DNA of 64,000 nucleotides from Streptococcus mitis 17/34 (GTDB lineage Bacteria; Bacillota; Bacilli; Lactobacillales; Streptococcaceae): NCBI GenBank assembly GCA_000430305.1, contig ASZZ01000011.1, positions 1 to 64,000 of the forward strand, read 5' to 3'. Shown piece by piece: positions 27,467 to 35,598 of this stretch (position 1 is its first letter; each line of letters starts with the position of its first letter). The notes under the pieces were generated by a model. It saw only the letters and a program-made list of their open reading frames with translations, ran no database searches and was not told where the DNA came from. The position numbers and the translations under genes were made by a program.

Positions 27467-27552
27467 GCGGGGATGGCGGAATTGGCAGACGCGCAGGACT
27501 AAGGATCCTGTGACCGCTTTAGGTCGTGAGGGTTCAAGTCCCTCTCTCCGCA
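27467..27552 (+). tRNA. tRNA-Leu (anticodon AAG)
   Basis: The 86-base gene has acceptor arms GCGGGGA and TCTCCGC (one G-T), the D-arm TGGCGGAATTGGCAGAC, the anticodon stem CAGGA/TCCTG with loop CTAAGGA, a long variable arm typical of Leu, and GGTTCAAGTCC in the T-arm. The anticodon AAG reads CUU. The 3' CCA is not encoded. Confidence 0.95.
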
Positions 27553-27560
27553 TAGGATAA

Positions 27561-27584
27561 GAGTTAGCTTAGGCTAGCTCTTTT
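27561..27584 (+). terminator. Terminator of tRNA-Leu
   Basis: GAGTTAGC, a TTAG loop and GCTAGCTC form an 8-bp stem with one wobble, then TTTT. Confidence 0.75.
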
Positions 27585-27604
27585 GTTTTCATCTAATTCA
27601 AGTA

Positions 27605-27632
27605 GAGCAAAAAAATTTTTGCTCTTTTTTTG
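27605..27632 (+). terminator. Second terminator before vex1
   Basis: AGAGCAAAAA and TTTTTGCTCT pair across two bases and are followed by six more T. It insulates vex1 from the tRNA unit. Confidence 0.75.
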
Positions 27633-27661
27633 CATTTCATAAACATTTCATATTTGGATTT

Positions 27662-27667
27662 TATAAT
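27662..27667 (+). promoter_or_regulatory. -10 box of vex123
   Basis: TATAAT lies 26 bases before the vex1 ATG. No good -35 is seen at the standard distance. Confidence 0.4.
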
Positions 27668-27692
27668 AGTCTTACAAATATGGAGGTGACAA

Positions 27693-28970
27693 ATGAATCC
27701 AATCCAAAGAGCTTGGGCTTATGTCAGCAGAAAACGACTGAGAAGTTTTATTTTATTTCTGATTTTATTGGTCCTATTGGCTGGAATTTCAGCCTGTTTG
27801 ACTCTGATGAAGTCCAACAAAACAGTGGAAACCAATCTTTATAAATCACTCAATACATCTTTTTCTATTAAGAAGATAGAAAATGGTCAGACTTTCAAGC
27901 TGTCGGACTTAGCATCTGTAAGCAAGATTAAGGGACTGGAAAATGTCTCTCCTGAACTCGAGACGGTCGCAAAATTAAAAGACAAGGAAGCGGTGAGTGG
28001 AGAGCAGAGCGTGGAGCGTGATGATTTGTCAGCTGCAGACAAAAACTTGGTTAGTTTAACATCTCTTGAGGATTCATCCAAGGATGTGACCTTTACTAGT
28101 TCAGCTTTCAATCTAAAAGAAGGGCGACACCTTCAAAAAGGGGATTCCAAGAAAATCTTGATCCACGAAGAGTTGGCCAAGAAGAACGGTCTTTCGCTTC
28201 ATGACAAGCTTCGCTTGGATGCTGGACAGTCAGAATCTGGCAAAGGACAAACAGTAGAGTTTGAGATTGTTGGCATCTTTTCTGGTAAAAAACAAGAGAA
28301 ATTTACAGGCTTGTCTTCTGACTTCAGTGAAAACCAAGTCTTTACAGACTATGAAAGTAGCCAAATCCTTTTGGGAAATGGTGAACCTCAAGTCAGTGCA
28401 GCTCGCTTCTATGTAGAAAATCCTAAGGAAATGGATGGACTTATGAAGCAGGTGGAAAACTTAGCCTTGGAAAGTCAAGGCTACCAAGTCGAGAAGGAAA
28501 ACAAGGCTTTTGAACAAATCAAAGACTCAGTTGCTACCTTCCAAACTTTTCTGATCATCTTCCTTTATGGAATGTTGATAGCAGGAGCAGGAGCCTTGAT
28601 TCTTGTCTTGTCTCTCTGGTTGAGAGAAAGAGTCTATGAAGTGGGAATTTTACTTGCACTTGGAAAAGGCAAGAGCTCGATCTTCCTACAGTTCTGTTTA
28701 GAGGTAGTTTTGGTATCTATAGGTGCTTTGCTTCCAGCATTTGTTGCAGGAAACGCCATTACATCTTATCTGCTCCAAACTGTCCTAGCCAGTGGAGATC
28801 AGGCAAGCTTACAAGATACACTAGCCAAAGCAAGCAGTTTATCAACCAGCATCTTATCTTTTGCAGAATCCTATGTTTTTCTAGTTCTGCTTAGTTGCTT
28901 ATCTGTAGCCCTTTGTTTCCTATTCTTATTTAGAAAATCGCCGAAAGAAATTTTATCATCTATTAGTTAA
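27693..28970 (+). CDS. vex1: ABC transporter permease Vex1 (MacB/FtsX family)
   Basis: The 425-residue permease has one N-terminal membrane helix (residues about 17-38), a large extracellular domain and three C-terminal helices, including LREVYEVGILLALGKGK-like FtsX loop features (VYEVGILLALG). With Vex2 and Vex3 it forms an exporter; in pneumococcus the locus was linked to export of the Pep27 peptide and vancomycin tolerance, a link later work questioned. GGAGGTGAC precedes the ATG. Confidence 0.9.
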   Translation: MNPIQRAWAYVSRKRLRSFILFLILLVLLAGISACLTLMKSNKTVETNLYKSLNTSFSIKKIENGQTFKLSDLASVSKIKGLENVSPELETVAKLKDKEAVSGEQSVERDDLSAADKNLVSLTSLEDSSKDVTFTSSAFNLKEGRHLQKGDSKKILIHEELAKKNGLSLHDKLRLDAGQSESGKGQTVEFEIVGIFSGKKQEKFTGLSSDFSENQVFTDYESSQILLGNGEPQVSAARFYVENPKEMDGLMKQVENLALESQGYQVEKENKAFEQIKDSVATFQTFLIIFLYGMLIAGAGALILVLSLWLRERVYEVGILLALGKGKSSIFLQFCLEVVLVSIGALLPAFVAGNAITSYLLQTVLASGDQASLQDTLAKASSLSTSILSFAESYVFLVLLSCLSVALCFLFLFRKSPKEILSSIS

Positions 28971-28982
28971 GAAGGAGAAATC

Positions 28983-29630
28983 ATGACTTTATTACAATTA
29001 CAAGATGTTACCTACCGTTATAAGAACACTGCTGAAGCAGTCCTATATCAGATCAATTATAATTTTGAACCCGGGAAATTTTACAGTATTATTGGTGAGT
29101 CAGGAGCAGGAAAATCCACTCTCTTGTCCCTACTGGCTGGTCTAGATAGTCCTGTTGAAGGTTCTATCCTTTTCCAAGGAGAGGACATTCGTAAGAAGGG
29201 GTATTCCTACCATCGCATGCACCATATTTCCCTGGTCTTTCAAAATTATAACTTGATAGATTATCTTTCTCCACTGGAAAATATCCGCTTGGTCAACAAA
29301 AAGGCAAGCAAGGATACACTGCTTGAGCTTGGTTTAGATGAAAGTCAGATCAAGCGGAATGTTCTCCAGTTATCAGGTGGTCAACAACAACGTGTTGCCA
29401 TTGCTCGCAGTTTGGTCTCAGAAGCTCCAGTTATTCTAGCAGATGAGCCAACAGGAAATCTAGACCCTAAAACTGCTGGAGATATTGTCGAACTGCTCAA
29501 ATCACTTGCCCAGAAAACAGGTAAATGTGTCATCGTCGTAACTCACAGCAAAGAAGTGGCACAAGCGTCAGATATTACACTTGAGTTGAAGGATAAGAAA
29601 CTGACTGAAACTCGCAATACTACGAAATAA
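28983..29630 (+). CDS. vex2: ABC transporter ATPase Vex2
   Basis: This 215-residue LolD/MacB-type ATPase powers the Vex exporter. It has Walker [10 protein letters not shown] (about residue 38), [13 protein letters not shown] and Walker [21 protein letters not shown] precedes the ATG, 12 bases after vex1, so all three vex genes are one operon. Confidence 0.93.
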   Translation: MTLLQLQDVTYRYKNTAEAVLYQINYNFEPGKFYSIIGESGAGKSTLLSLLAGLDSPVEGSILFQGEDIRKKGYSYHRMHHISLVFQNYNLIDYLSPLENIRLVNKKASKDTLLELGLDESQIKRNVLQLSGGQQQRVAIARSLVSEAPVILADEPTGNLDPKTAGDIVELLKSLAQKTGKCVIVVTHSKEVAQASDITLELKDKKLTETRNTTK

Positions 29631-29685
29631 TATGAGCTTTTTCTGTTAGAACTATAAAATAAAACAAAATCTAGAAAGGGAACCT

Positions 29686-31065
29686 ATGTTACACAACGCA
29701 TTTGCCTATGTTACAAGGAAGTTTTTCAAATCGATTGTCATCTTCCTGATTATTCTCCTTATGGCGAGCTTGAGTTTGGTCGGCTTGTCGATCAAGGGAG
29801 CTACTGCCAAGGCTTCTCAGGAGACCTTTAAAAATATCACCAACAGCTTCTCCATGCAAATCAATCGTCGCGTCAATCAAGGAACGCCACGTGGTGCAGG
29901 TAATATCAAGGGTGAAGATATCAAAAAAATCACCGAAAACAAGGCTATTGAGTCTTATGTGAAACGCATCAATGCTATTGGAGATTTGACTGGATATGAA
30001 CTCATCGAAACGCCAGAAACCAAGAAAAATCTGACACCTGACCGTGCCAAACATTTTGGAAGTAGCTTGATGATTACAGGTGTTAATGACTCCTCTAAAG
30101 AAGACAAGTTTGTCTCTGGTTCTTATAAGCTGGTCGAAGGAGAGCACCTAACAAACGACGACAAGGACAAGATCCTCCTGCACAAGGACTTGGCTGCAAA
30201 ACACGGCTGGAAAGTAGGGGATAAGGTTAAACTAGACTCTAATGTCTACGATGCAGACAATGAAAAAGGGGCCAAGGAAACAGTTGAAGTGACAATCAAG
30301 GGACTCTTTGATGGCCACAATAAGTCGGCAGTCACCTACTCACAAGAACTCTACGAAAATACTGCTATCACAGACATCCATACGGCTGCTAAACTTTATG
30401 GATACACAGAAGACACGGCCATTTATGGGGACGCAACCTTCTTTGTAACAGCAGACAAGAACTTGGATGATGTCATGAAAGAGTTGAATGGCATCAGTGG
30501 TATCAACTGGAAGAGCTATACACTGGTGAAGAGCTCCTCAAACTACCCAGCTCTTGAGCAATCCATCTCTGGTATGTACAAGATGGCCAACCTCCTCTTC
30601 TGGGGCAGCTTGAGCTTCTCAGTTCTTCTCCTTGCCCTCTTACTCAGCCTATGGATCAACGCTCGACGCAAGGAAGTGGGAATCCTGCTCTCTATTGGTC
30701 TCAAGCAGGCAAGTATCTTGGGTCAATTCATCACCGAATCCATCTTGATTGCCATTCCTGCTCTTGTTTCTGCTTACTTCTTAGCTACTTACACAGCGCG
30801 TGCAATCGGAAACACTGTTCTTGCCAATGTTACTTCAGGTGTTGCTAAGCAAGCCAGCAAGGCAGCTCAAGCCTCTAACCTTGGTGGTGGTGCAGAAGTA
30901 GATGGCTTTAGCAAGACCTTGTCGAGCCTAGATATTTCTATTCAGACATCAGACTTTATCATCGTCTTTGTCCTAGCCTTGGTTCTAGTGGTTCTCGTTA
31001 TGGCGCTTGCTTCAAGCAATCTCCTTAGAAAACAACCAAAAGAGCTCTTGCTCGATAGTGAATAA
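29686..31065 (+). CDS. vex3: ABC transporter permease Vex3 (MacB/FtsX family)
   Basis: The 459-residue permease shares the plan of Vex1: an N-terminal helix (residues about 15-36), a large outer domain (about 45-300) and three C-terminal helices with RRKEVGILLSIGLKQ. Vex1 and Vex3 would form a heterodimer around the ATPase Vex2. GAAAGGGA precedes the ATG. A terminator hairpin follows at 31072. Confidence 0.92.
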   Translation: MLHNAFAYVTRKFFKSIVIFLIILLMASLSLVGLSIKGATAKASQETFKNITNSFSMQINRRVNQGTPRGAGNIKGEDIKKITENKAIESYVKRINAIGDLTGYELIETPETKKNLTPDRAKHFGSSLMITGVNDSSKEDKFVSGSYKLVEGEHLTNDDKDKILLHKDLAAKHGWKVGDKVKLDSNVYDADNEKGAKETVEVTIKGLFDGHNKSAVTYSQELYENTAITDIHTAAKLYGYTEDTAIYGDATFFVTADKNLDDVMKELNGISGINWKSYTLVKSSSNYPALEQSISGMYKMANLLFWGSLSFSVLLLALLLSLWINARRKEVGILLSIGLKQASILGQFITESILIAIPALVSAYFLATYTARAIGNTVLANVTSGVAKQASKAAQASNLGGGAEVDGFSKTLSSLDISIQTSDFIIVFVLALVLVVLVMALASSNLLRKQPKELLLDSE

Positions 31066-31071
31066 AAAACT

Positions 31072-31118
31072 TGCTACCTATTCTCCCCTAAATGGGGTAT
31101 AATATAGGTAGCATTTTT
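31072..31118 (+). terminator. vex3 terminator carrying a -10 box in its loop
   Basis: GCTACCTAT (31073-31081) and ATAGGTAGC (31104-31112) enclose an inner CCCC-TAAAT-GGGG hairpin, then TTTTT. The TATAAT at 31098-31103 lies between the stems and is the best -10 for vncRS, so the terminator and the next promoter overlap. Confidence 0.65.
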
Positions 31119-31120
31119 AT

Positions 31121-31163
31121 CTATTTTGCCTTGATAGGAAGAGGTTTTATCAAGGCAAAATAG
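31121..31163. other. Perfect 16-bp inverted repeat in the vncRS leader
   Basis: CTATTTTGCCTTGATA (31121-31136) and its exact complement (31148-31163) are separated by 11 bases. No T run follows. It would be an RNA hairpin in the vncR leader or a protein-binding palindrome about 45 bases before vncR. Confidence 0.65.
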
Positions 31164-31205
31164 AAAGATTAACAAGAAATTTAAAGGAATGTGAAACGTT
31201 TTTCT

Positions 31206-31860
31206 ATGAAAATTTTAATTGTAGAAGATGAAGAGATGATCCGTGAGGGGATCAGTGATTATTTGACGGATTGTGGTTATGAAACTATTGAGGCAGCGGA
31301 CGGTCAGGAAGCTCTGGAGCAATTTTCTAGCTATGAGGTAGCCCTGGTTTTACTGGATATCCAGATGCCCAAGCTCAACGGCCTAGAAGTCCTAGCTGAG
31401 ATTCGTAAAACCAGTCAGGTTCCTGTATTGATGCTGACTGCCTTTCAGGATGAGGAATACAAGATGAGTGCCTTTGCCTCTCTGGCAGATGGCTATCTGG
31501 AAAAACCATTCTCCCTTTCTCTCTTAAAAGTGAGTAGATGCGATTTTCAAACGCTATTATGATACAGGACGAATCTTCTCCTATAAAGATGCCAGGGTGG
31601 ATTTTGAGAGTTACAGTGCCAGCCTAGCAGGTGAGGAAGTAGCCATCAATGCTAAAGAGTTGGAAATTCTTGATTATTTGGTTAAAAATGAAGGAAGGGC
31701 CTTGACTCGTTCTCAGATAATCGATGCTGTCTGGAAGGTGACAGATGAGGTTCCTTTTGACCGTGTCATTGATGTCTATATCAAGGAATTGCGGAAAAAG
31801 CTGGACTTGGACTGCATCCTCACTGTGCGCAATGTTGGTTATAAATTGGAGCGAAAATGA
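31206..31860 (+). pseudogene. vncR: OmpR-family response regulator VncR, frameshifted
   Basis: VncR is the regulator partner of VncS. The receiver domain shows ILIVEDEE, the phospho-acceptor Asp in VLLDIQMP and Lys in LEKPFSL; the winged helix follows (NEGRALTRSQIIDAVW). At about 31533 GTGAGTAGAT stands for what should be GTG, a further codon, then GTAGAT: a net loss of two bases. As written the receiver ends in CDFQTLL; repaired it continues VDAIFKRYYDTG to 31860, 218 residues. ATG 31206 matches the family N-terminus; GTG 31191 is an alternative, because AAAGGA at 31183-31188 is oddly placed for both. Confidence 0.85.
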
Positions 31861-33209
31861 AACGAACAGGTTTATTTACAAAGATATTTATCTATACCTT
31901 CTCGATTTTTAGTGTTCTGGTAATTTGCCTTCATTTAGCCATTTATTTTCTCTTTCCTTCGACTTATCTGAGTCATCGTCAGGAAACCATTGGCCAGAAA
32001 GCGACAGCCATTGCCCAGTCCCTTGACGGAAAGGATAGGCAGAGTATCGAGCAAGTCTTAGACTTGTATTCCCAGACCAGTGAGATCAAGGGGACAGTAA
32101 AGGGAGAGATGACTGAGGACAAGTTAGAAGTCAAGGACAGTCTTCCTCTGGATACGGACCGTCAGACAACCTCTCTTTTTATCGAGGAGCGCGAGGTGAC
32201 AACGCAGGACGGTGGTACCATGACTCTCCAGTTTTTAGCGTCCATGGATTTGCAAAAGGAAGCAGAGCAAATCAGTCTTCAATTTCTACCCTATACCTTG
32301 CTGGCGTCCTTTCTGATTTCCCTCTTGGTAGCCTATATCTACGCTAGGACCATTGTTGCTCCGATTTTGGAAATCAAGCGAGTGACCCGTCGGATGATGG
32401 ATTTGGATGCCCAAGTGCGATTACGTGTGGATTCTAAGGATGAGATTGGTGATCTCAAGGAACAAATCAATAGCCTTTACCAGCATCTTTTGACTGTTAT
32501 TGCGGACTTGCATGACAAGAATGAAGCTATTCTTCAACTGGAGAAGATGAAGGTCGAATTCCTACGAGGGGCTTCTCATGAATTGAAAACACCTCTGGCT
32601 AGTTTGAAAATCCTGATCGAAAACATGAAAGAAAATGTCGGGCGTTATAAGGATAGAGACCACTATCTGGGAGTTGCCTTAGGAATTGTGGATGAGCTCA
32701 ATCACCACGTTCTCCAGATACTTTCTCTCTCGTCTGTGCAGGAATTAAGAGATGATAGGGAACAAATTGACTTACACCAGATGACGCAAAGTCTGGTTAA
32801 GGATTATGCCTTGCTAGCCAAGGAGAGAGAGCTCCAGATAGACAATAGTTTAACCCATCAGCAGGCTTGTCTAAACCCATCAGTTATGAAGTTGATTCTG
32901 TCTAACCTCATCAGCAATGCCATTAAGCACTCTGTTCCAGGTGGCTTAGTTCGCATTGGAGAAAGAGAAGGGGAACTTTTTATAGAAAATAGCTGTAGTC
33001 CAGAAGAACAAGAAAAACTAGCCCAATCTTTTTCTGATAATGCTAGTCGCAAGGCTAAGGGTTCTGGGATGGGGCTCTTTGTGGTCAAGAGTCTATTAGA
33101 ACATGAAAAATTACCTTATCGTTTTGAGATAGGGGAGAATCGTTTAACCTTCTTTATAGATTTTCCAAAAGTCGCCCAAGATAGGGAGAGAAAGGGTTTA
33201 CATAGATGA
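31857..33209 (+). CDS. vncS: Sensor histidine kinase VncS
   Basis: VncS has 450 residues: helix 1 (about 8-32), an outer sensor domain, helix 2 (about 140-160), a HAMP linker, the phospho-acceptor His in FLRGASHELKTPLASL (about 243) and the ATPase with NLISNAIKHS and GSGMGLFVVKSLL. It signals to VncR; reported ligands include Pep27 and host lactoferrin. The ATG overlaps the vncR stop (ATGA). A 20-codon ORF overlaps its own stop in the same way. Confidence 0.93.
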   Translation: MKRTGLFTKIFIYTFSIFSVLVICLHLAIYFLFPSTYLSHRQETIGQKATAIAQSLDGKDRQSIEQVLDLYSQTSEIKGTVKGEMTEDKLEVKDSLPLDTDRQTTSLFIEEREVTTQDGGTMTLQFLASMDLQKEAEQISLQFLPYTLLASFLISLLVAYIYARTIVAPILEIKRVTRRMMDLDAQVRLRVDSKDEIGDLKEQINSLYQHLLTVIADLHDKNEAILQLEKMKVEFLRGASHELKTPLASLKILIENMKENVGRYKDRDHYLGVALGIVDELNHHVLQILSLSSVQELRDDREQIDLHQMTQSLVKDYALLAKERELQIDNSLTHQQACLNPSVMKLILSNLISNAIKHSVPGGLVRIGEREGELFIENSCSPEEQEKLAQSFSDNASRKAKGSGMGLFVVKSLLEHEKLPYRFEIGENRLTFFIDFPKVAQDRERKGLHR

Positions 33210-33268
33210 AGCTAGAAGAAATTCAATCGAAACTACGGGAAAAACTAGATTTTTTTGTCAAAAAGTGA
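33206..33268 (+). CDS. Possible 20-residue peptide coupled to vncS
   Basis: An ATG at 33206 overlaps the vncS TGA (ATGA) and opens 20 codons. The peptide begins MKLEEIQSKLREKL and ends DFFVKK; hydrophobic residues recur every three to four positions, so it could be an amphipathic helix. There is no separate ribosome-binding site, so it depends on coupling. The locus is known for a peptide signal, which makes it worth noting, but a chance ORF or a decayed gene is possible. Confidence 0.3.
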   Translation: MKLEEIQSKLREKLDFFVKK

Positions 33269-33274
33269 TAAAAT
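33266..33274 (+). promoter_or_regulatory. Extended -10 promoter of fba
   Basis: TG-A-TAAAAT ends at 33274, about 50 bases before the fba ATG. The TTGTCA at 33255-33260 is too near to act as -35. Confidence 0.5.
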
Positions 33275-33324
33275 GAACAATGTAAATGGGATGACCCATA
33301 AAAATATACAGGAGGCCTGATAAA

Positions 33325-34206
33325 ATGGCAATCGTTTCAGCAGAAAAATTTGTCCAAGCAGCTCGTGACAACGGTTATGCAGTTGGTGGATTTAACACAA
33401 ACAACCTTGAGTGGACTCAAGCTATCTTGCGCGCAGCAGAAGCTAAAAAAGCTCCAGTTTTGATCCAAACTTCAATGGGTGCTGCTAAATACATGGGTGG
33501 TTACAAAGTTGCTCGCAACTTGATCGCTAACCTTGTTGAATCAATGGGTATCACTGTACCAGTAGCTATCCACCTTGACCACGGTCACTACGAAGATGCA
33601 CTTGAGTGTATCGAAGTTGGTTACACTTCAATCATGTTTGACGGTTCACACCTTCCAGTTGAAGAAAACCTTAAATTGGCTAAAGAAGTTGTTGAAAAAG
33701 CACACGCTAAAGGTATCTCAGTAGAAGCTGAAGTTGGTACAATCGGTGGTGAAGAAGACGGAATCATCGGTAAAGGTGAATTGGCTCCAATCGAAGATGC
33801 TAAAGCAATGGTTGAAACTGGTATCGACTTCTTGGCAGCTGGTATCGGTAACATCCACGGTCCTTACCCAGCAAACTGGGAAGGTCTTGACCTTGACCAC
33901 TTGCAAAAATTGACAGAAGCTCTTCCTGGATTCCCAATCGTATTGCACGGTGGATCAGGTATTCCTGATGAGCAAATCCAAGCAGCTATCAAACTTGGTG
34001 TTGCGAAAGTTAACGTTAACACTGAATGCCAAATCGCATTCGCTAACGCAACTCGTAAATTTGCTCGTGACTACGAAGCAAACGAAGCAGAATACGACAA
34101 GAAAAAACTCTTCGACCCACGTAAATTCTTGGCTGACGGTGTAAAAGCTATCCAAGCATCAGTTGAAGAACGTATCGATGTATTCGGTTCAGAAGGTAAA
34201 GCTTAA
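33325..34206 (+). CDS. fba: Class II fructose-bisphosphate aldolase
   Basis: Fba splits fructose-1,6-bisphosphate in glycolysis. Zinc ligands and active-site residues are visible in HLDHGHYED, EAEVGTIGGEEDG, GNIHGPYP and VLHGGSGIP. It has 293 residues. GGAGGCCTGATAAA precedes the ATG. Codon use is strongly biased to the common codons, as expected for a highly expressed gene and unlike its neighbours. Confidence 0.97.
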   Translation: MAIVSAEKFVQAARDNGYAVGGFNTNNLEWTQAILRAAEAKKAPVLIQTSMGAAKYMGGYKVARNLIANLVESMGITVPVAIHLDHGHYEDALECIEVGYTSIMFDGSHLPVEENLKLAKEVVEKAHAKGISVEAEVGTIGGEEDGIIGKGELAPIEDAKAMVETGIDFLAAGIGNIHGPYPANWEGLDLDHLQKLTEALPGFPIVLHGGSGIPDEQIQAAIKLGVAKVNVNTECQIAFANATRKFARDYEANEAEYDKKKLFDPRKFLADGVKAIQASVEERIDVFGSEGKA

Positions 34207-34227
34207 TCTAGCTGAATAATACAGATG

Positions 34228-34253
34228 AAACCTGCCCATGAGGGTGGGTTTTT
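34228..34253 (+). terminator. Terminator of fba
   Basis: AAACCTGCCC and GGGTGGGTTT pair across ATGA with two wobbles, then T. Confidence 0.75.
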
Positions 34254-34293
34254 GGGCGTTTTAAGGAGACTATTAAGCCAGAATTTTGGACTA

Positions 34294-34406
34294 ATACTCT
34301 TCGAAAATCTCTTCAAACCACGTCAGCTTTATCTGCAACCTCAAAGCTGTGCTTTGAGCTACCTGCATCTAGCTTCCTAGTTTGCTCTTTGATTTTCATT
34401 GAGTAT
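34294..34406 (+). repeat. BOX element, shortened
   Basis: This 113-bp copy starts with the boxA 5' half (ATACTCTTCG to CGTCAG), loses the GCCTTGCCGTA part and the CTGACTTCGTCAG core of boxB, and ends in a full boxC with GAGTAT. It is an internally deleted copy. Confidence 0.9.
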
Positions 34407-34451
34407 AAAAATACCACTTTAAGAGAGAAATCTCTAATTTCATAAACTTTA

Positions 34452-34489
34452 GGCAAACGCTTGCATTCTAGTTTTTATTGGATTATAAT
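34452..34489 (+). promoter_or_regulatory. Promoter with a cre-like palindrome over the -35
   Basis: TTGCAT (34461-34466), 17 bases and TATAAT (34484-34489) form the promoter of the ABC-2 operon. GGCAAACGCTTGCA (34452-34465) covers the -35 and matches the CcpA site TGNAARCGNWWWCA at 12 of 14; it would also suit another LacI-family repressor. Confidence 0.6.
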
Positions 34490-34604
34490 AGGTTGGTATA
34501 AAGCTTTTTGTAGTAATAACATGTAGAAGGTGTAGAAAGTAAGGATTTAGAATGTTTGTAGTCAAAAACACAATGTTGCTATTCCTTACGATAGGGAGAT
34601 AGAT

Positions 34605-35597
34605 ATGGCAATGATAGAAGTGGAACATCTTCAGAAAAATTTTGTGAAGACAGTTAAGGAACCGGGCTTGAAGGGGGCTTTACGTTCCTTTATTCATCCT
34701 GAAAAGCAGACCTTTGAAGCGGTCAAGGATTTGACTTTTGAAGTTCCAAAAGGGCAGATTTTAGGATTTATCGGGGCCAATGGTGCAGGGAAGTCGACAA
34801 CCATTAAAATGCTGACAGGGATTTTAAAACCGACATCTGGTTTTTGTCGGATTAACGGCAAGATTCCGCAGGACAATCGCCAAGATTATGTCAAGGATAT
34901 TGGTGTTGTCTTTGGACAAAGAACCCAGCTATGGTGGGATTTGGCGCTGCAAGAAACCTACACGGTTTTGAAAGAGATTTACGATGTGCCAGACTCGCTC
35001 TTTCATAAGCGCATGGATTTTTTGAATGAAGTCTTGGATTTGAAGGACTTTATCAAGGATCCCGTACGAACTCTTTCATTGGGACAGCGCATGCGGGCGG
35101 ATATTGCGGCTTCCTTGCTTCACAATCCCAAGGTACTCTTTTTAGATGAGCCGACCATTGGTCTGGATGTTTCGGTCAAGGATAACATTCGTCGCGCCAT
35201 TACCCAGATCAATCAGGAGGAAGAGACAACTATTCTTTTGACAACTCACGACCTGAGCGATATTGAGCAACTTTGTGATCGTATTTTTATGATTGACAAG
35301 GGGCAAGAGATTTTTGATGGAACGGTTAGCCAGCTCAAGGAAACCTTTGGCAAGATGAAGACGCTCTCCTTTGAACTGCTACCAGGTCAAAGTCATCTAG
35401 TTTCTCACTATGAAGGCTTTTCGGATATGACAATTGATAGACAAGGAAATAGTCTCAACATTGAATTCGATAGTTCTCGTTACCAGTCAGCTGATATTAT
35501 TAAGCAAACCCTGTCTGATTTTGAAATCCGCGATTTGAAGATGGTGGATACGGATATTGAGGATATTATCCGTCGCTTCTACCGAAAGGAGCTCTAA
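34605..35597 (+). CDS. ABC-2 type exporter ATPase (DUF990-associated)
   Basis: The 330-residue ATPase has Walker A GANGAGKSTT (about residue 60), the signature TLSLGQRMR, Walker B VLFLDEPTIGLD and a C-terminal extension of about 90 residues. It matches the ATPases paired with DUF990 permeases in streptococci (SP_0636-like). The cargo is unknown; a lipid, polysaccharide or drug are possible. The -10 box is about 115 bases upstream. The next gene starts one base after its stop. Confidence 0.9.
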   Translation: MAMIEVEHLQKNFVKTVKEPGLKGALRSFIHPEKQTFEAVKDLTFEVPKGQILGFIGANGAGKSTTIKMLTGILKPTSGFCRINGKIPQDNRQDYVKDIGVVFGQRTQLWWDLALQETYTVLKEIYDVPDSLFHKRMDFLNEVLDLKDFIKDPVRTLSLGQRMRADIAASLLHNPKVLFLDEPTIGLDVSVKDNIRRAITQINQEEETTILLTTHDLSDIEQLCDRIFMIDKGQEIFDGTVSQLKETFGKMKTLSFELLPGQSHLVSHYEGFSDMTIDRQGNSLNIEFDSSRYQSADIIKQTLSDFEIRDLKMVDTDIEDIIRRFYRKEL

Positions 35598-35598
35598 G

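Noticed and set aside
31092-31163. 23-codon ORF upstream of vncR, checked as a Pep27 candidate
   Set aside because: Its ATG lies in the terminator hairpin and before the likely transcription start, there is no Shine-Dalgarno, and the sequence does not resemble Pep27.
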